Positions 8,764-17,093 of a stretch of DNA of 64,000 nucleotides are shown in pieces. Each line of letters starts with the position of its first letter. Position 1 is the stretch's first letter. Source of the stretch: Magnetococcus sp. PR-3 (GTDB lineage Bacteria; Pseudomonadota; Magnetococcia; Magnetococcales; Magnetococcaceae). The stretch covers positions 32,436 through 96,435 of the forward strand of contig NZ_JBAHUQ010000027.1 in the NCBI RefSeq assembly GCF_036689865.1, in the 5' to 3' direction. The notes beneath the pieces were generated by a model. The model saw only the letters and a program-made list of their open reading frames with translations. It did no database searches and had not been told where the DNA came from. Position numbers and translations under genes: made by a program.

Positions 8764-9498
8764 TTAGAGGGAACGTAAACGCTCGGTGGCTATGTGGTGG
8801 TAGGCGGGACTTAGCTCAATGCCGTAATAGGTCAGGTTGCGAGACATTAAAAGAGCAGCCTCTCCTGCGCTGCCAGATCCCATGAAAGGATCTAAGACAA
8901 CGCCACCATCCGGTATCAGCCTGAATAGATCCTGAATTAAGGCCACCGGTTTTTGAGTCTGATGTTGCCGGGCTTTGCCTTGTACGTTGGTATGGGTGAA
9001 AACACCAGGCACCACCGGACCTGCTTTGGTGGAACGTGTGCCCTTGGTCCCCCACACAATGAATTCTGCCTGCTGTCGATAGCGGCCACGCTGGGGGCGG
9101 GAGTTGCCCTTGTCCCATACCGCCACCCCCTTGAAAGACCAGCCCGCCGCCTGCATCGCATCCGCCATCAGTCGTAACTGACGCCAATCTGTAAAGACCG
9201 CACAAATGGCCCCTTCCTTGGCTACGCGATAACAGTCCGACAACCACCAACTGCTCCATCGATAAAGACTAAACTGGTCCTGAGCATCCCCAGCAAAGTT
9301 AAGAACTGGAGCCCCAGCACCCTTGGCATACTTGGACCTCGTACTGGCTTGAACCCCGGCTAAGGTTCCCGCACCACTACTATAAGGAGGATCGGCTATG
9401 ACATAATCCGCCAACCCCTCCGGTAGCTGTGGTAATGATCGGGTACAGTCACCTTGGGCCAAAAAGACTCCATCACACAATTGATCCCACATTTCCAT
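8764..9498 (-). CDS. Phage DNA methyltransferase (beta-class, N6-adenine or N4-cytosine type)
   Basis: A 244-residue enzyme with the catalytic motif IV first (ADPPYSSG, DPPY at 36-39) and the SAM-binding motif last (DPFMGSG at 203-209), the order of beta-class amino-methyltransferases. EFIVWGTKG and QTQKPVALI are also typical. Start ATG 9498 has AGGAGG 8 bases upstream. Its first 26 bases overlap the com-like gene, as com and mom overlap in Mu, and it lies at the extreme right end where Mu carries mom. It should protect phage DNA from host restriction; the recognition sequence cannot be read from the sequence. No cognate restriction gene is adjacent. Confidence 0.9.
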   Translation of the reverse strand: MEMWDQLCDGVFLAQGDCTRSLPQLPEGLADYVIADPPYSSGAGTLAGVQASTRSKYAKGAGAPVLNFAGDAQDQFSLYRWSSWWLSDCYRVAKEGAICAVFTDWRQLRLMADAMQAAGWSFKGVAVWDKGNSRPQRGRYRQQAEFIVWGTKGTRSTKAGPVVPGVFTHTNVQGKARQHQTQKPVALIQDLFRLIPDGGVVLDPFMGSGSAGEAALLMSRNLTYYGIELSPAYHHIATERLRSL

Positions 9499-9655
9499 GA
9501 TCGCGCCCTCCTAAGGGCAGACGCTCATGGCGTTCGGGTTGGGGGCTCTGAATGGCCCTGGTTAGAGTGCCACAACGCGGACACTTGATCTCAACGGTTC
9601 CACTATACTCTGCTTTGCATAACAACTTTCCGCAGCTACACCTAATCTTCTGCAT
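9473..9655 (-). CDS. com: Com-like zinc knuckle regulator of the modification gene
   Basis: A 60-residue protein, MQKIRCSCGKLLCKAE at the start and VEIKCPRCG at 21-29, matching the pattern of Mu Com (MKSIRC..C.KLL.KA...EIRCPRC). Mu Com binds zinc and activates translation of mom by remodelling its mRNA. Here the first knuckle has only one residue between its cysteines (C6-S-C8) instead of two, with an extra cysteine at 13 that might replace one ligand. The gene overlaps the methyltransferase start by 26 bases, which supports the same translational-coupling role. No strong ribosome-binding site is visible before ATG 9655. Confidence 0.8.
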   Translation of the reverse strand: MQKIRCSCGKLLCKAEYSGTVEIKCPRCGTLTRAIQSPQPERHERLPLGGRDHGNVGSIV

Positions 9656-9682
9656 GTTTTGATCCGATACATACCCCACTGC

Positions 9683-9763
9683 GTGCACGTAGTGCGGGGG
9701 GCCAGTCTTAGCTGGCCTGGTCCTGTGGTGTTTATGCACCACGCCGGGGGTGTTATGGCACCC
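9683..9763 (-). promoter_or_regulatory. Ladder of hairpins upstream of com
   Basis: Four inverted repeats in a row: CACT/AGTG arms flanked by CCCC and GGGG near 9674-9700, GGCCAG/CTGGCC at 9700-9717, GTGGTG/CACCAC at 9725-9742 and GGGGTG/CACCCC at 9746-9763. The last two have near-identical loops (TTTATG and TTATGG). They lie between the preceding gene and com, so they could control com-methyltransferase expression by termination or RNA structure. Confidence 0.45.
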
Positions 9764-9775
9764 CTGGCCCGTCTG

Positions 9776-10048
9776 CTAGACATCCTCTGCCGTTTCAAAC
9801 CTGGATTGAGACTTAAGTTCTGTATAAAGACGGGTTAGTAAATTCTCCCCACTGGATAACGGAAAGGGAGCGTGAAAAGGAAACTCTTCAAGAGGCTCCT
9901 GCTGGTTATCCCGAGCTTCCCGACTGGCATAGACAGAAAGAATAAAATGCACAATGTCGGCATTCCCATAAAAAGAAGAAATGCGTGCATATGCCTGCTC
10001 AGATGTAATGCCATATGTCCGTGAGGTGTGGGTCATTTGTAAAGCCAT
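9776..10048 (-). CDS. Conserved-looking small phage tail-region protein
   Basis: 90 residues (MALQMTHTSRT...), start ATG 10048 with AAGGAT 6 bases upstream; the longer frame runs into the tail fibre gene in another frame and is not credible. The centre (ISSFYGNADIVHFILSVYASREAR) and the end (LYTELKSQ, FETAEDV) look like compact tail-associated proteins that follow fibre genes in many phages. No catalytic motif is visible. Position directly after the fibre gene suggests a structural or fibre-assembly partner; that is inference. Confidence 0.6.
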   Translation of the reverse strand: MALQMTHTSRTYGITSEQAYARISSFYGNADIVHFILSVYASREARDNQQEPLEEFPFHAPFPLSSGENLLTRLYTELKSQSRFETAEDV

Positions 10049-10073
10049 TACGCTATCCTTAGTTATGATGGTG

Positions 10074-10973
10074 TTAACCTGCAGAGCGTTTAAGCGTACC
10101 CCCATCCGACCAGATTCGACCCGCAACGGCTGGGTCGGATGTTGGTATTTGAGGTAACTCAAGTTCGCCATTGATGCAGGCATAAGGGGCATCTGGTTTG
10201 GCACTGCCACTATAGAGAGAAGGGGTATACGCTGAGCCAGGGTCCTCAACGGCCCCAACATCAACACGGTAATCCTCTGTATTGTTTTTGCCCGCAAAAG
10301 CTCCCTGGGCAGTGCTGCGATCACCGCTACACTGTTCCCCTGCTCTATACCCCTGATAGGTGCCGTATAAACCGCTGGATGATGCCCCGGCCCATCCCCC
10401 TTGGGCGCTCACATAGGCAGCCCCGTTGTTGTTCGCTTTAAAGCCCATGGCGGTGGCATATAGTCCAGTAACACTACCGTTTGCATGGTCACCAAAGCTG
10501 CTTGAATAAGCGATGCCATCGCTGCCAGCGTTGCGTCCAAACGTGGTGTTACGGTCACCACATTTTGCACCGTGTCCAACAATGGTGCCGTGGTTTATGC
10601 CATGGCTGGCAATGTCGCCAATGGCGAGCGTGCTGTTGGCTGTTGCGGATTGTGTAAACAGCGTACCGTCAGGTCGAACGGCAAACAGTACCAGACCGTC
10701 ATGGGTGGTGATTGTAAATCCATCCACTGACTGAGTGGCATACAGCTGGATGGCGACCCCTGCATCTTCATCTTGCCCCGTGACCGTAACCATACCGGTA
10801 TGGTCTTGACTGTGCGCATGATCACCAGAGGCAACCTGATTGGCCGCCAAACCAATCTCTTTGGTGGCGGCGGAACCCAGATCGGTAACCTCTGCGGCGG
10901 TATGGTTGTGTGGGCCAGATGAACCGCCAGCCGGTTGTAAAGCTCGAAGCTTGGCAAGCATATAAACAGACAT
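10074..10973 (-). CDS. Tail fibre protein with head-like repeats
   Basis: 299 residues. Start ATG 10973 lies 2 bases after the upstream stop with GGGGG before it; GTG 10985 is an alternative. The N-terminal HNHTAAEVTDLG is a common phage fibre motif. The middle (about 130-235) has short repeats of the form GDRNTTFGRNAG, GDHANGSVTGLYATAMG, similar in rhythm to trimeric-adhesin head repeats. The C-terminus (TSDPAVAGRIWSDGGTLKRS) is a widespread fibre tip or trimerisation end. It probably binds the host surface. Confidence 0.75.
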   Translation of the reverse strand: MSVYMLAKLRALQPAGGSSGPHNHTAAEVTDLGSAATKEIGLAANQVASGDHAHSQDHTGMVTVTGQDEDAGVAIQLYATQSVDGFTITTHDGLVLFAVRPDGTLFTQSATANSTLAIGDIASHGINHGTIVGHGAKCGDRNTTFGRNAGSDGIAYSSSFGDHANGSVTGLYATAMGFKANNNGAAYVSAQGGWAGASSSGLYGTYQGYRAGEQCSGDRSTAQGAFAGKNNTEDYRVDVGAVEDPGSAYTPSLYSGSAKPDAPYACINGELELPQIPTSDPAVAGRIWSDGGTLKRSAG

Positions 10974-10975
10974 GA

Positions 10976-11272
10976 TTACCCCCACTCGGTGTAGGCAGCG
11001 CGGTCATCCCAGACACTCTTGAAAGGTGCAACCGGCTCACCCTCAACCATGGGGTGGGTGATCGAGAGGGGGCGGCCTTCGCTATCATAGGTGATTTTAC
11101 TAAGCTGCCATCCCGCGACATGGGTCCCCAATCCACTTGGAGCCGAACCCGTGATGGTTTGAGTCGTCGATAGATAGTCATACTGATGGCTTAAGGTATC
11201 CTCCAAACTGGCCACCTGATGAAGACCACCGTTTTGCAGCCCCTTGAGTGTTCTTAACGCCTGCTTAGACAT
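10976..11272 (-). CDS. Hypothetical tail fibre-region protein
   Basis: 98 residues (MSKQALRTLKGLQ); start ATG 11272 has a GGGGGG run just upstream and overlaps the end of the upstream gene by 8 bases. The sequence QTITGSAPSGLGTHVAGWQLSKITYDSEGRPLS suggests a beta-rich structural protein. No family recognised. Placed between fibre-type genes, it is probably part of the distal tail. Confidence 0.6.
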   Translation of the reverse strand: MSKQALRTLKGLQNGGLHQVASLEDTLSHQYDYLSTTQTITGSAPSGLGTHVAGWQLSKITYDSEGRPLSITHPMVEGEPVAPFKSVWDDRAAYTEWG

Positions 11273-11657
11273 GACACCCCCCTTGTGGCAGGCGGTCGGC
11301 AATCTCCGTGGGGCGAACGGCCAACACCGTTGCTACTGTGGTGGCTGCGCCGATCTGACTCTGTACACGATTGGGAATGGCCGATAAAGTGGCTTGCTCT
11401 ATGGCATCATCGGTATCATCCAATGCCTGGGTCACCGCTTCATCGATAAGCGCTAGATGTCTTGATTGGCAGTGCGCCAGATCCACCGTGACACGATCTT
11501 TGCCAGCTGGTCGCCAAGCTGCCTGATAGGCCATGTCTGTGGGTAAGGTCTCAACTGCTGTCACCCCAACCCCCGGTGGGATAAAGGCGGTAGGGTCAAC
11601 GTTCTTGGCCACTTGTACCATTTTGGTTTCGCCATTGTATCGGTAGATATAGAACAT
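11265..11657 (-). CDS. Hypothetical tail fibre accessory protein
   Basis: 130 residues. The N-terminus (MFYIYRYNGETKMV) and the AAWRPAGKDRVTVDLAHCQSRHLALIDEA segment resemble the small phage proteins with a W...G...V.D motif followed by a helix that sit beside fibres. The C-terminal half is helical (ALDDTDDAIEQATLSAIPN). No enzymatic motif. Last 8 bases overlap the next gene, suggesting coupled translation. Confidence 0.6.
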   Translation of the reverse strand: MFYIYRYNGETKMVQVAKNVDPTAFIPPGVGVTAVETLPTDMAYQAAWRPAGKDRVTVDLAHCQSRHLALIDEAVTQALDDTDDAIEQATLSAIPNRVQSQIGAATTVATVLAVRPTEIADRLPQGGCHV

Positions 11658-11660
11658 GCT

Positions 11661-12203
11661 TTAAGCTCCCGATGGGATGATTTCGACTGTGTTGATCCGC
11701 TGATCGGCAACAATTCCACCATTATTCGGCGCACGATGGGTGCGTACCCGAACCGATGTGGTGGCCAGGGTAGCCACCCCGCCGACTTCATAGACTGCAA
11801 TCATGCCGCCCCGTGTGGTGTCATCACTACAGGTGCCCAATACGCCATAGTTGGCGTCTGGCTGAGTGATGGCAAAGTGCAGCTCATAATCCCCAACCCC
11901 ATGGCGGGTAATGGCGCTGACCCCTGATCCGGCAACGATGGTGCCCCCGGCAATGCCATCAAATCGCACCCAGATACGATCGGTCTGGATATCTGCAAGT
12001 GCGTTGCTGACAAGGGTTTGAATGGCCTCCAGCAGCTGAGTTTGGCTCTCACCATCAAGCTCGGTATTGCCACCGCTGACATCAGTAATAACGTTAACCA
12101 GCTCCTCCTGAACATCGTTGTGCCACTCTGCAATCAAGGGGGTTCCTGGGGTGCCGTTGGCTAAATCTTTATCCACAAACACATCACCTGGAATACGCTT
12201 CAT
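11661..12203 (-). CDS. Tail fibre or baseplate-attached protein
   Basis: 180 residues from ATG 12203 (MKRIPGDVFVD), overlapping the upstream stop by 4 bases. GTPGTPLIAEWHNDVQEELVNVI is a recurring N-terminal motif of phage fibres that dock to the baseplate; the rest is beta-rich (VRVRTHRAPNNGG). Placed straight after the gp48-like gene, where Mu has its fibre gene S. The small size suggests the fibre is built from several short chains in this phage. Confidence 0.65.
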   Translation of the reverse strand: MKRIPGDVFVDKDLANGTPGTPLIAEWHNDVQEELVNVITDVSGGNTELDGESQTQLLEAIQTLVSNALADIQTDRIWVRFDGIAGGTIVAGSGVSAITRHGVGDYELHFAITQPDANYGVLGTCSDDTTRGGMIAVYEVGGVATLATTSVRVRTHRAPNNGGIVADQRINTVEIIPSGA

Positions 12204-12814
12204 GAGAGATCTCCATGGTAGAAAAATAGAGGGGTAAGGTGGGCTGGGGTGATCCACTGGATCACACACTCCAGCACCTCATTTCCCCAATCCTCAATGC
12301 GATCATCACAACAGGCCTCACCTGCGATGGCCTGCCGATAGGTATATTCAGAGGCGTGCACGGAAAACTCAGCCACCCCTGCATCTGCAATCAATGCATC
12401 CCCACACACCGCCTGATCACAGCGGCTCAGAACAGACTCTTCAACTTGGACCGTATAGCCCGCTACTGCCGCGATATGTACGATAAAAGCGGCATCAATT
12501 ACGCCCTGCCATACCTCCGCCACCACCCTGGCCAGCAGCATGGAGCGGCGCATGGATACGGAGGTGGCCACCACACAATCGGGCAGACCATAGGCCTGCT
12601 CCCAATCCGGCAGCATCTCAATGGTGGTGCGGGGGTCCATCTCCCGTTTCAGGTCCTCCACCCGAGCCCCAATGCGGGTCAGTTCCGGGGCCAGCGCCGA
12701 AAGCAATTGATTAAGATTGCTGTTCGGATCATCGGTGGCCCAGGCCTGCCCCTGGGGCAGCAGCGCCACCAGCAGCTGCTGATAGGCGTTCAGGGCGTGG
12801 GAGGTCAGAGCCAT
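12200..12814 (-). CDS. Mu gp48-like (YmfQ/DUF2313) baseplate protein
   Basis: 204 residues with the family signature: LLPQGQAW near residue 20, a helical region, DPRTTIEMLPDWEQAYGLPD near 60-80, and a C-terminal FFYHGD. In Mu, gp48 follows gp47 and caps the baseplate wedge. Overlaps gp47-like by 10 bases and the next gene by 4, so the baseplate genes form one translationally coupled block. Confidence 0.85.
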   Translation of the reverse strand: MALTSHALNAYQQLLVALLPQGQAWATDDPNSNLNQLLSALAPELTRIGARVEDLKREMDPRTTIEMLPDWEQAYGLPDCVVATSVSMRRSMLLARVVAEVWQGVIDAAFIVHIAAVAGYTVQVEESVLSRCDQAVCGDALIADAGVAEFSVHASEYTYRQAIAGEACCDDRIEDWGNEVLECVIQWITPAHLTPLFFYHGDLS

Positions 12815-13860
12815 GTGATCTCTCCCATAATTGGCAACACCCCATCGCCGTGGGCGACATCCGATGCGGGCAGGGTCATGGTGTGGCTTGCTACTCCGGA
12901 AACCGCAAAGATCGCCCGGTCAATGGACTGCATGGTCAACATCACGCCAGGGGCACCCAGACGGCGTAGCAGGGCGCGGATCTCCGCCTGCACCTGACTG
13001 CGTAGGGCGTCACTATCTGGCGTAATGGACAGGGTCAAATCCAATGCCTGGCCGGTGGGTTTGATCACATAGGGATCGGCCCCCACAGGGCGGGTGGCGT
13101 CGATGAGCGTCTGAATGGTCTCCACCATCTCATCGCTGGGAATACCGTCTTCGGTGAGGTCATCGGTCATGAAACGAATGCCAACGGTGCCGCCACCGAA
13201 CTCCCGCCGCACCACCCAGCAGCGGGTGACATCACCATGGCCGGTTACCCACTGCCAATAATCATCCTCATGACCACCCCGGATAGGATGCCGCATGCGG
13301 TATTGCACACGGGCCAGCAGGTCGGCATTGGATTCGGCATCCACCCCACCGGCTAAACCCGATTCATCCACCACCCCACCGGGATCAATGCCCACCGGCC
13401 CGTTGGCCAGAGTCAGGACGGTACCGGCATCGCTGTCGCCAGCTACACCGAACGCTGCATCCAGCACCGCCACGGTGGCCATGCCATCGGCCAGGGTGGC
13501 ATCGGCCTGAGTCACATAGCTGCGACCATCGGCACGGGTGAGCGTGCTGCCCGCAGGTAGCACAGCACCGGTGACGCCGGTCAGCTGAACAGTACCGCCA
13601 GCTCGAACCCCAGATTTACGAAAAATCCCGCGTGGGTTGGCATGGATGCGCTCCAGCTCCTCACTGCTGGCGGAGGCAGGAATGATCTGTTTGGCCGTAT
13701 GGTCGATATGGCCATGCAGCTCATGACTGGCACCAGAAAGAGCCCGCAGAATCACACCGGTGGCACTGGCTCGATCCAGATGCACACCGGTTAGCTTTCC
13801 CTTGGCATCGGCCAGATTGCGACCAATGATCTGTTGCAGTGGTGGACGATCAAACGGCAT
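12805..13860 (-). CDS. Baseplate J-like protein (Mu gp47)
   Basis: 351 residues. RPPLQQIIGRNLAD at the start, GTVQLTGVTGAVLPAGSTLTRADGRSY in the middle and ESNADLLARVQYRMRHPIRGGHEDDY are hallmarks of the baseplate J family. It forms the wedge of the contractile tail baseplate. Overlaps the gp46-like gene upstream by 11 bases. Length matches the family. Confidence 0.9.
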   Translation of the reverse strand: MPFDRPPLQQIIGRNLADAKGKLTGVHLDRASATGVILRALSGASHELHGHIDHTAKQIIPASASSEELERIHANPRGIFRKSGVRAGGTVQLTGVTGAVLPAGSTLTRADGRSYVTQADATLADGMATVAVLDAAFGVAGDSDAGTVLTLANGPVGIDPGGVVDESGLAGGVDAESNADLLARVQYRMRHPIRGGHEDDYWQWVTGHGDVTRCWVVRREFGGGTVGIRFMTDDLTEDGIPSDEMVETIQTLIDATRPVGADPYVIKPTGQALDLTLSITPDSDALRSQVQAEIRALLRRLGAPGVMLTMQSIDRAIFAVSGVASHTMTLPASDVAHGDGVLPIMGEITWL

Positions 13861-14314
13861 GGACCGTGCCCTCCCAACTCAGTTCAAAATGATGACTCAG
13901 CGCTGGCCGATTCGGACGATGAAAGACCCCGCTTAGGGCCAACCAGTGACGGGCCGGGAAAGTGGCGGTAACCTCAATCTGGGTGGCGATCTTATCCTCA
14001 ATCATCCACTGCACCGCCTCACGGGCCATCTCCTCGGCCTCTACCCTTACCGGTTCGATCTGCTTTTGGCGCATCAACTGCCACAGGCCAGAGCCTATCT
14101 TGTCTCCAGGGATGGGGGCGTAGGCGTCACACCACCAGCCGCGACGGTCCATGCCCTGGGCCAACCAGGGGCTGGCCTCATCGGCCAGACGGTCGCTAAA
14201 CCAGGAGATGATGATGGCCGTGGTCAGCCCTTCGTCCGTGAGCAGCTGGGGGCCAGCAAAGGCCAGATCCAGCTGTCCCACCGCATTGGGGCGGATGGCA
14301 AGATCACCTGACAT
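13850..14314 (-). CDS. Mu gp46-like baseplate protein
   Basis: 154 residues from ATG 14314 (MSGDLAIRPN), which overlaps the upstream stop as TAATG. LTTAIIISWFSDRLADE and RRGWWCDAY match the gp46 family (baseplate W-type, lysozyme-like fold class), with EVTATFPARHWLALSGVF near the end. Role: baseplate assembly. The context between the gp45-like and gp47-like genes agrees. Confidence 0.85.
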   Translation of the reverse strand: MSGDLAIRPNAVGQLDLAFAGPQLLTDEGLTTAIIISWFSDRLADEASPWLAQGMDRRGWWCDAYAPIPGDKIGSGLWQLMRQKQIEPVRVEAEEMAREAVQWMIEDKIATQIEVTATFPARHWLALSGVFHRPNRPALSHHFELSWEGTVHAV

Positions 14315-14547
14315 TACGCACCCCAACCGCCAGCTGGTCGGTAGATATCCCAAAACTGCCAACCCTGGCGCTGGGTCTTACCCACAACCAGCCCCTTCTT
14401 AACCAAGCGGGACAGTGCCCCTTTCACCCGTTTATCAGCACCACCAGATGGCCCTATATCCAGACCCATCTCAACCGTAAGATCTGCGGCTGAACAGCCA
14501 CCGGTCCGGGCTTGTAAAGTCTCTAAAACCTGCTGTTGAAAGCTCAT
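14314..14547 (-). CDS. Small winged-helix-like protein inside the baseplate cluster
   Basis: 77 residues (MSFQQQVLETLQ). A helix, then CSAADLTVEMGLDIG, then DKRVKGALSRLVKKGLVVGKTQRQGWQFW reads like a winged helix: helix, turn, recognition helix, wing. From the pattern it could bind DNA. It starts 2 bases after the gp44-45-like stop and ends in a TAATG overlap with gp46, so it is expressed with the baseplate genes, where no DNA-binding protein is expected in Mu. Late regulator or structural adaptor are both possible. Confidence 0.6.
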   Translation of the reverse strand: MSFQQQVLETLQARTGGCSAADLTVEMGLDIGPSGGADKRVKGALSRLVKKGLVVGKTQRQGWQFWDIYRPAGGWGA

Positions 14548-14548
14548 A

Positions 14549-16015
14549 TTATGAACACTCCGCGATGGTAGAGCCGGTGGCGATGGTGCCAGTGCCGCAG
14601 GGGCAGTCGACGCTATCCCCAACCCTGGCAACAGGTTGCAAGTTACTGCCGCTGCCTAGCTGTATAGTGCTGCTGAATACCTGTATGGATCCGGCATAGA
14701 CTTTGATGCCATCCTTGGCCAGATGGACCCGGTCGGTGTAGGGGCCGTGGACCATCACCTCTCCTGGTTTAATGGCTGAAACCCGGCGGCGCTCCTGGTC
14801 GGCAATGGCCACTTGATGGCCCCCATCGCCAGCGATGGCCACCACCAGCACTTCAGAACCTGCCGTAGGATGGCTCTGCACATGGGTCTGCTGCATCATT
14901 TCAACCTCCACCACCTCACCATGGCGCAGCTGCACTATGGCCAGCAGGAGGCCATGTTGATAGCGGGTGGATTGCACCACCCCGCGCACGGCGCTATGGG
15001 TGTCACGCTCCGCCACTGCCGCCCCCAACGGGGCGGTGGCGGCGGGATCAATCAGCCGCAAGATTGTTCGGTGACCCTCACGGTCCCAGTGCTGGGTAAT
15101 CCCAAGCACCCGCCAGTTGGTGGTAGCTTTACCACCGCCGGAGAGATCCAGTTGCAGCAGGTGCCCAGGGTTCCACAGCCCTGTTGGCCAACCCCAATCC
15201 ATAAGCGTAATCTCAGCCTGCTGGGCCTCGCCTGCCAGTGCGGTGCCCAGCAGATGGGCACGGCTAAGGGCGTTGGGGCCTGCCTGATTGACCGTGATCA
15301 GATCCCGTGAGTGGCCATCCCCCAGAGTGACCTGTCCACGACCATGTAGGTGGTGGTCTGCCTGGGGCCAACCCCGCCCTACATCCTGACTGTGGGCGGT
15401 GATGCGGCCCACCCCGTGGTGGCGCTGAATCTCTGAATAGGTGATGAGGTTTTCGCCCCACACCGCATCGACCCCCGCCCGACTGCTGGGCAGCAGATCC
15501 ACCATCTGTAGATGGCCAGAGGGGGCAGGAATCAGATGCAGGCCAAACAGACGCGCCAGGCGCAGCAGCGCCGTGGCCGCCGTCTCACCCAGCAGCGCCC
15601 GGAAGTGACGCACCTTGACCCCTTCCGGCACCGAACAGACCACCCCAAAGGGTTGGGCAATCCAGCGGGCCACGCTGTCCAGATCAGCATCCTGCCACTG
15701 TTCGGGCGCAACCGTGTGGTCCATAAGATCCCCGGAGCGATCCCGGCAGGTGATCACCAACTGAGGGCCTGTTTCAGGATCTTGATAGCGGCGCTGCACG
15801 GATAGGATGCGGCCATCTATCATGGGCACCCCATCCACAAAAACCTGCGCCTCTCCACCAACGGTGACCGGTGGCTGGAGATCATCCAGGGTCCAGCGGT
15901 CGGGGCAGATCAGTACAGCGCCGCCTGCCAGAAGATCATGGCCGCGCTGGATGTTGACCGCATCCCAATCACCCTCAATGCGTAAGGAACCTGTGTCCAA
16001 CATCACCTTATGCAT
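14549..16015 (-). CDS. Fused baseplate hub (gp44-like) and spike (gp45-like) protein
   Basis: 488 residues from ATG 16015, with GAGGTG 7 bases upstream and an 8-base overlap with the previous gene. Residues 1 to about 330 resemble the Mu gp44/P hub (WDAVNIQRGHDLLAGG, VFVDGVPMIDGRI, GENLITYSEIQ, WRVLGITQHWDREG). From about 335 the chain continues without a stop into a gp45-like spike region (VRGVVQSTRY, GSEVLVVAIAGDGG, PGEVMVHGPY, IKVYAGSIQV). In Mu these are two genes. The fusion would tether the membrane-piercing spike to its hub at fixed stoichiometry. Confidence 0.8.
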   Translation of the reverse strand: MHKVMLDTGSLRIEGDWDAVNIQRGHDLLAGGAVLICPDRWTLDDLQPPVTVGGEAQVFVDGVPMIDGRILSVQRRYQDPETGPQLVITCRDRSGDLMDHTVAPEQWQDADLDSVARWIAQPFGVVCSVPEGVKVRHFRALLGETAATALLRLARLFGLHLIPAPSGHLQMVDLLPSSRAGVDAVWGENLITYSEIQRHHGVGRITAHSQDVGRGWPQADHHLHGRGQVTLGDGHSRDLITVNQAGPNALSRAHLLGTALAGEAQQAEITLMDWGWPTGLWNPGHLLQLDLSGGGKATTNWRVLGITQHWDREGHRTILRLIDPAATAPLGAAVAERDTHSAVRGVVQSTRYQHGLLLAIVQLRHGEVVEVEMMQQTHVQSHPTAGSEVLVVAIAGDGGHQVAIADQERRRVSAIKPGEVMVHGPYTDRVHLAKDGIKVYAGSIQVFSSTIQLGSGSNLQPVARVGDSVDCPCGTGTIATGSTIAECS

Positions 16016-17093
16016 CGCTGAGCACCTCAATCTGTTGGCCACCCACGATCTGGGCCGGGTTGCCGATGCCGTTAGCCGTCACAATCTCATTCGCCCGACG
16101 GGCATCCCCATAGATCTTGTGGGCCACCACCAGGGAGGGCAGTGTGCCCGCCAGTGTGTGGGTTACCACCCTGGGCAACTGCTCGGCCCGTTGGGTCAGA
16201 TCCAGCGCCACCGCCGCAGCAACCCCGCGCAGGGCCTGATAGGTCTCATCAGCGATAGCCGTCCCCAGAGGGCTGACGGCGGTGAGCAGGGCATCCTCCT
16301 GGGCACCCAGAGCGGTACGCAGCAGGGTAGCCGCGCCACGGGTAACAAAATCGGTGGCCATGGCCAATCCGGCACGGGCCATGTAGGTGGCCTGACGTAC
16401 CATTTGTTGCAGTGCCCAGCCCAGCTGGATGGCATCACGCACCGAGGCGGCCACGCTGTCCAGATGCCCCAGGGCCACCTGCCACGCCGACAGATCCACA
16501 GCAGGTTTGTCCATGATTTCATCCACCAACCAGGTCACCCGCAGCTCCGGCACCTCCGGGGGTGGGGAGGGGCTATTCAGGAGCTTTCCGAGAGCCTCAA
16601 AATACTGGGTTTCCTCACTCAAAACCCAAGGGACCGGGTTGGTGGGGCGCTGAGAGAGGTAGCCCTCTTTGATCACACGCTTGGCGATCTCCAGCGCCGC
16701 CGCTACCCCGGATTGTGTGACAGCACTCACCAAGGGGTAGCTGGGCTCGCCGGATTCCGCAAAAGCCACCTCAATCCAGGTGACCCGCTGCTTGGTGGAC
16801 TGCTGGCGAATGCGGTAGTGTTTGCATTCGCACTTATACCTTGACCCGTCCGGCAGGATCAGCAGACCGGCGATCTCCACGTCCAAAGCATCTTGCAGCG
16901 CGTTGGATCTGGCCTGATGATCATCCCCAATAATCACCCCATTAATGGTGATCTCTCTGACCTTGGTAACGGTAGCCTGCGCCCAGGGGCTGGCAGGGCC
17001 GCTACCGTGTTCGGCCAAGTCAAACTCCCGTGCAATCTCCTGAGTAAGCAAGGTGATCTCTTGGCCACGATAGTGAGCAATCAGGGCGGTCAT
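16008..17093 (-). CDS. Mu gp43-like DNA circularization / tail hub protein
   Basis: 361 residues. The N-terminal ITLLTQEIAREFDLAEH and NALQDALDVEIAGLLILPDG...KCECKHYRI match the DNA circularization protein N-terminal family, which in Mu-like phages is gp43 between the tape measure and the hub. The middle is helical and low in motifs. The end (GNPAQIVGGQQIEVL) resembles a short LysM-like tail. Overlaps the tape measure stop by 4 bases and the hub start by 8. Confidence 0.8.
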   Translation of the reverse strand: MTALIAHYRGQEITLLTQEIAREFDLAEHGSGPASPWAQATVTKVREITINGVIIGDDHQARSNALQDALDVEIAGLLILPDGSRYKCECKHYRIRQQSTKQRVTWIEVAFAESGEPSYPLVSAVTQSGVAAALEIAKRVIKEGYLSQRPTNPVPWVLSEETQYFEALGKLLNSPSPPPEVPELRVTWLVDEIMDKPAVDLSAWQVALGHLDSVAASVRDAIQLGWALQQMVRQATYMARAGLAMATDFVTRGAATLLRTALGAQEDALLTAVSPLGTAIADETYQALRGVAAAVALDLTQRAEQLPRVVTHTLAGTLPSLVVAHKIYGDARRANEIVTANGIGNPAQIVGGQQIEVLSDA

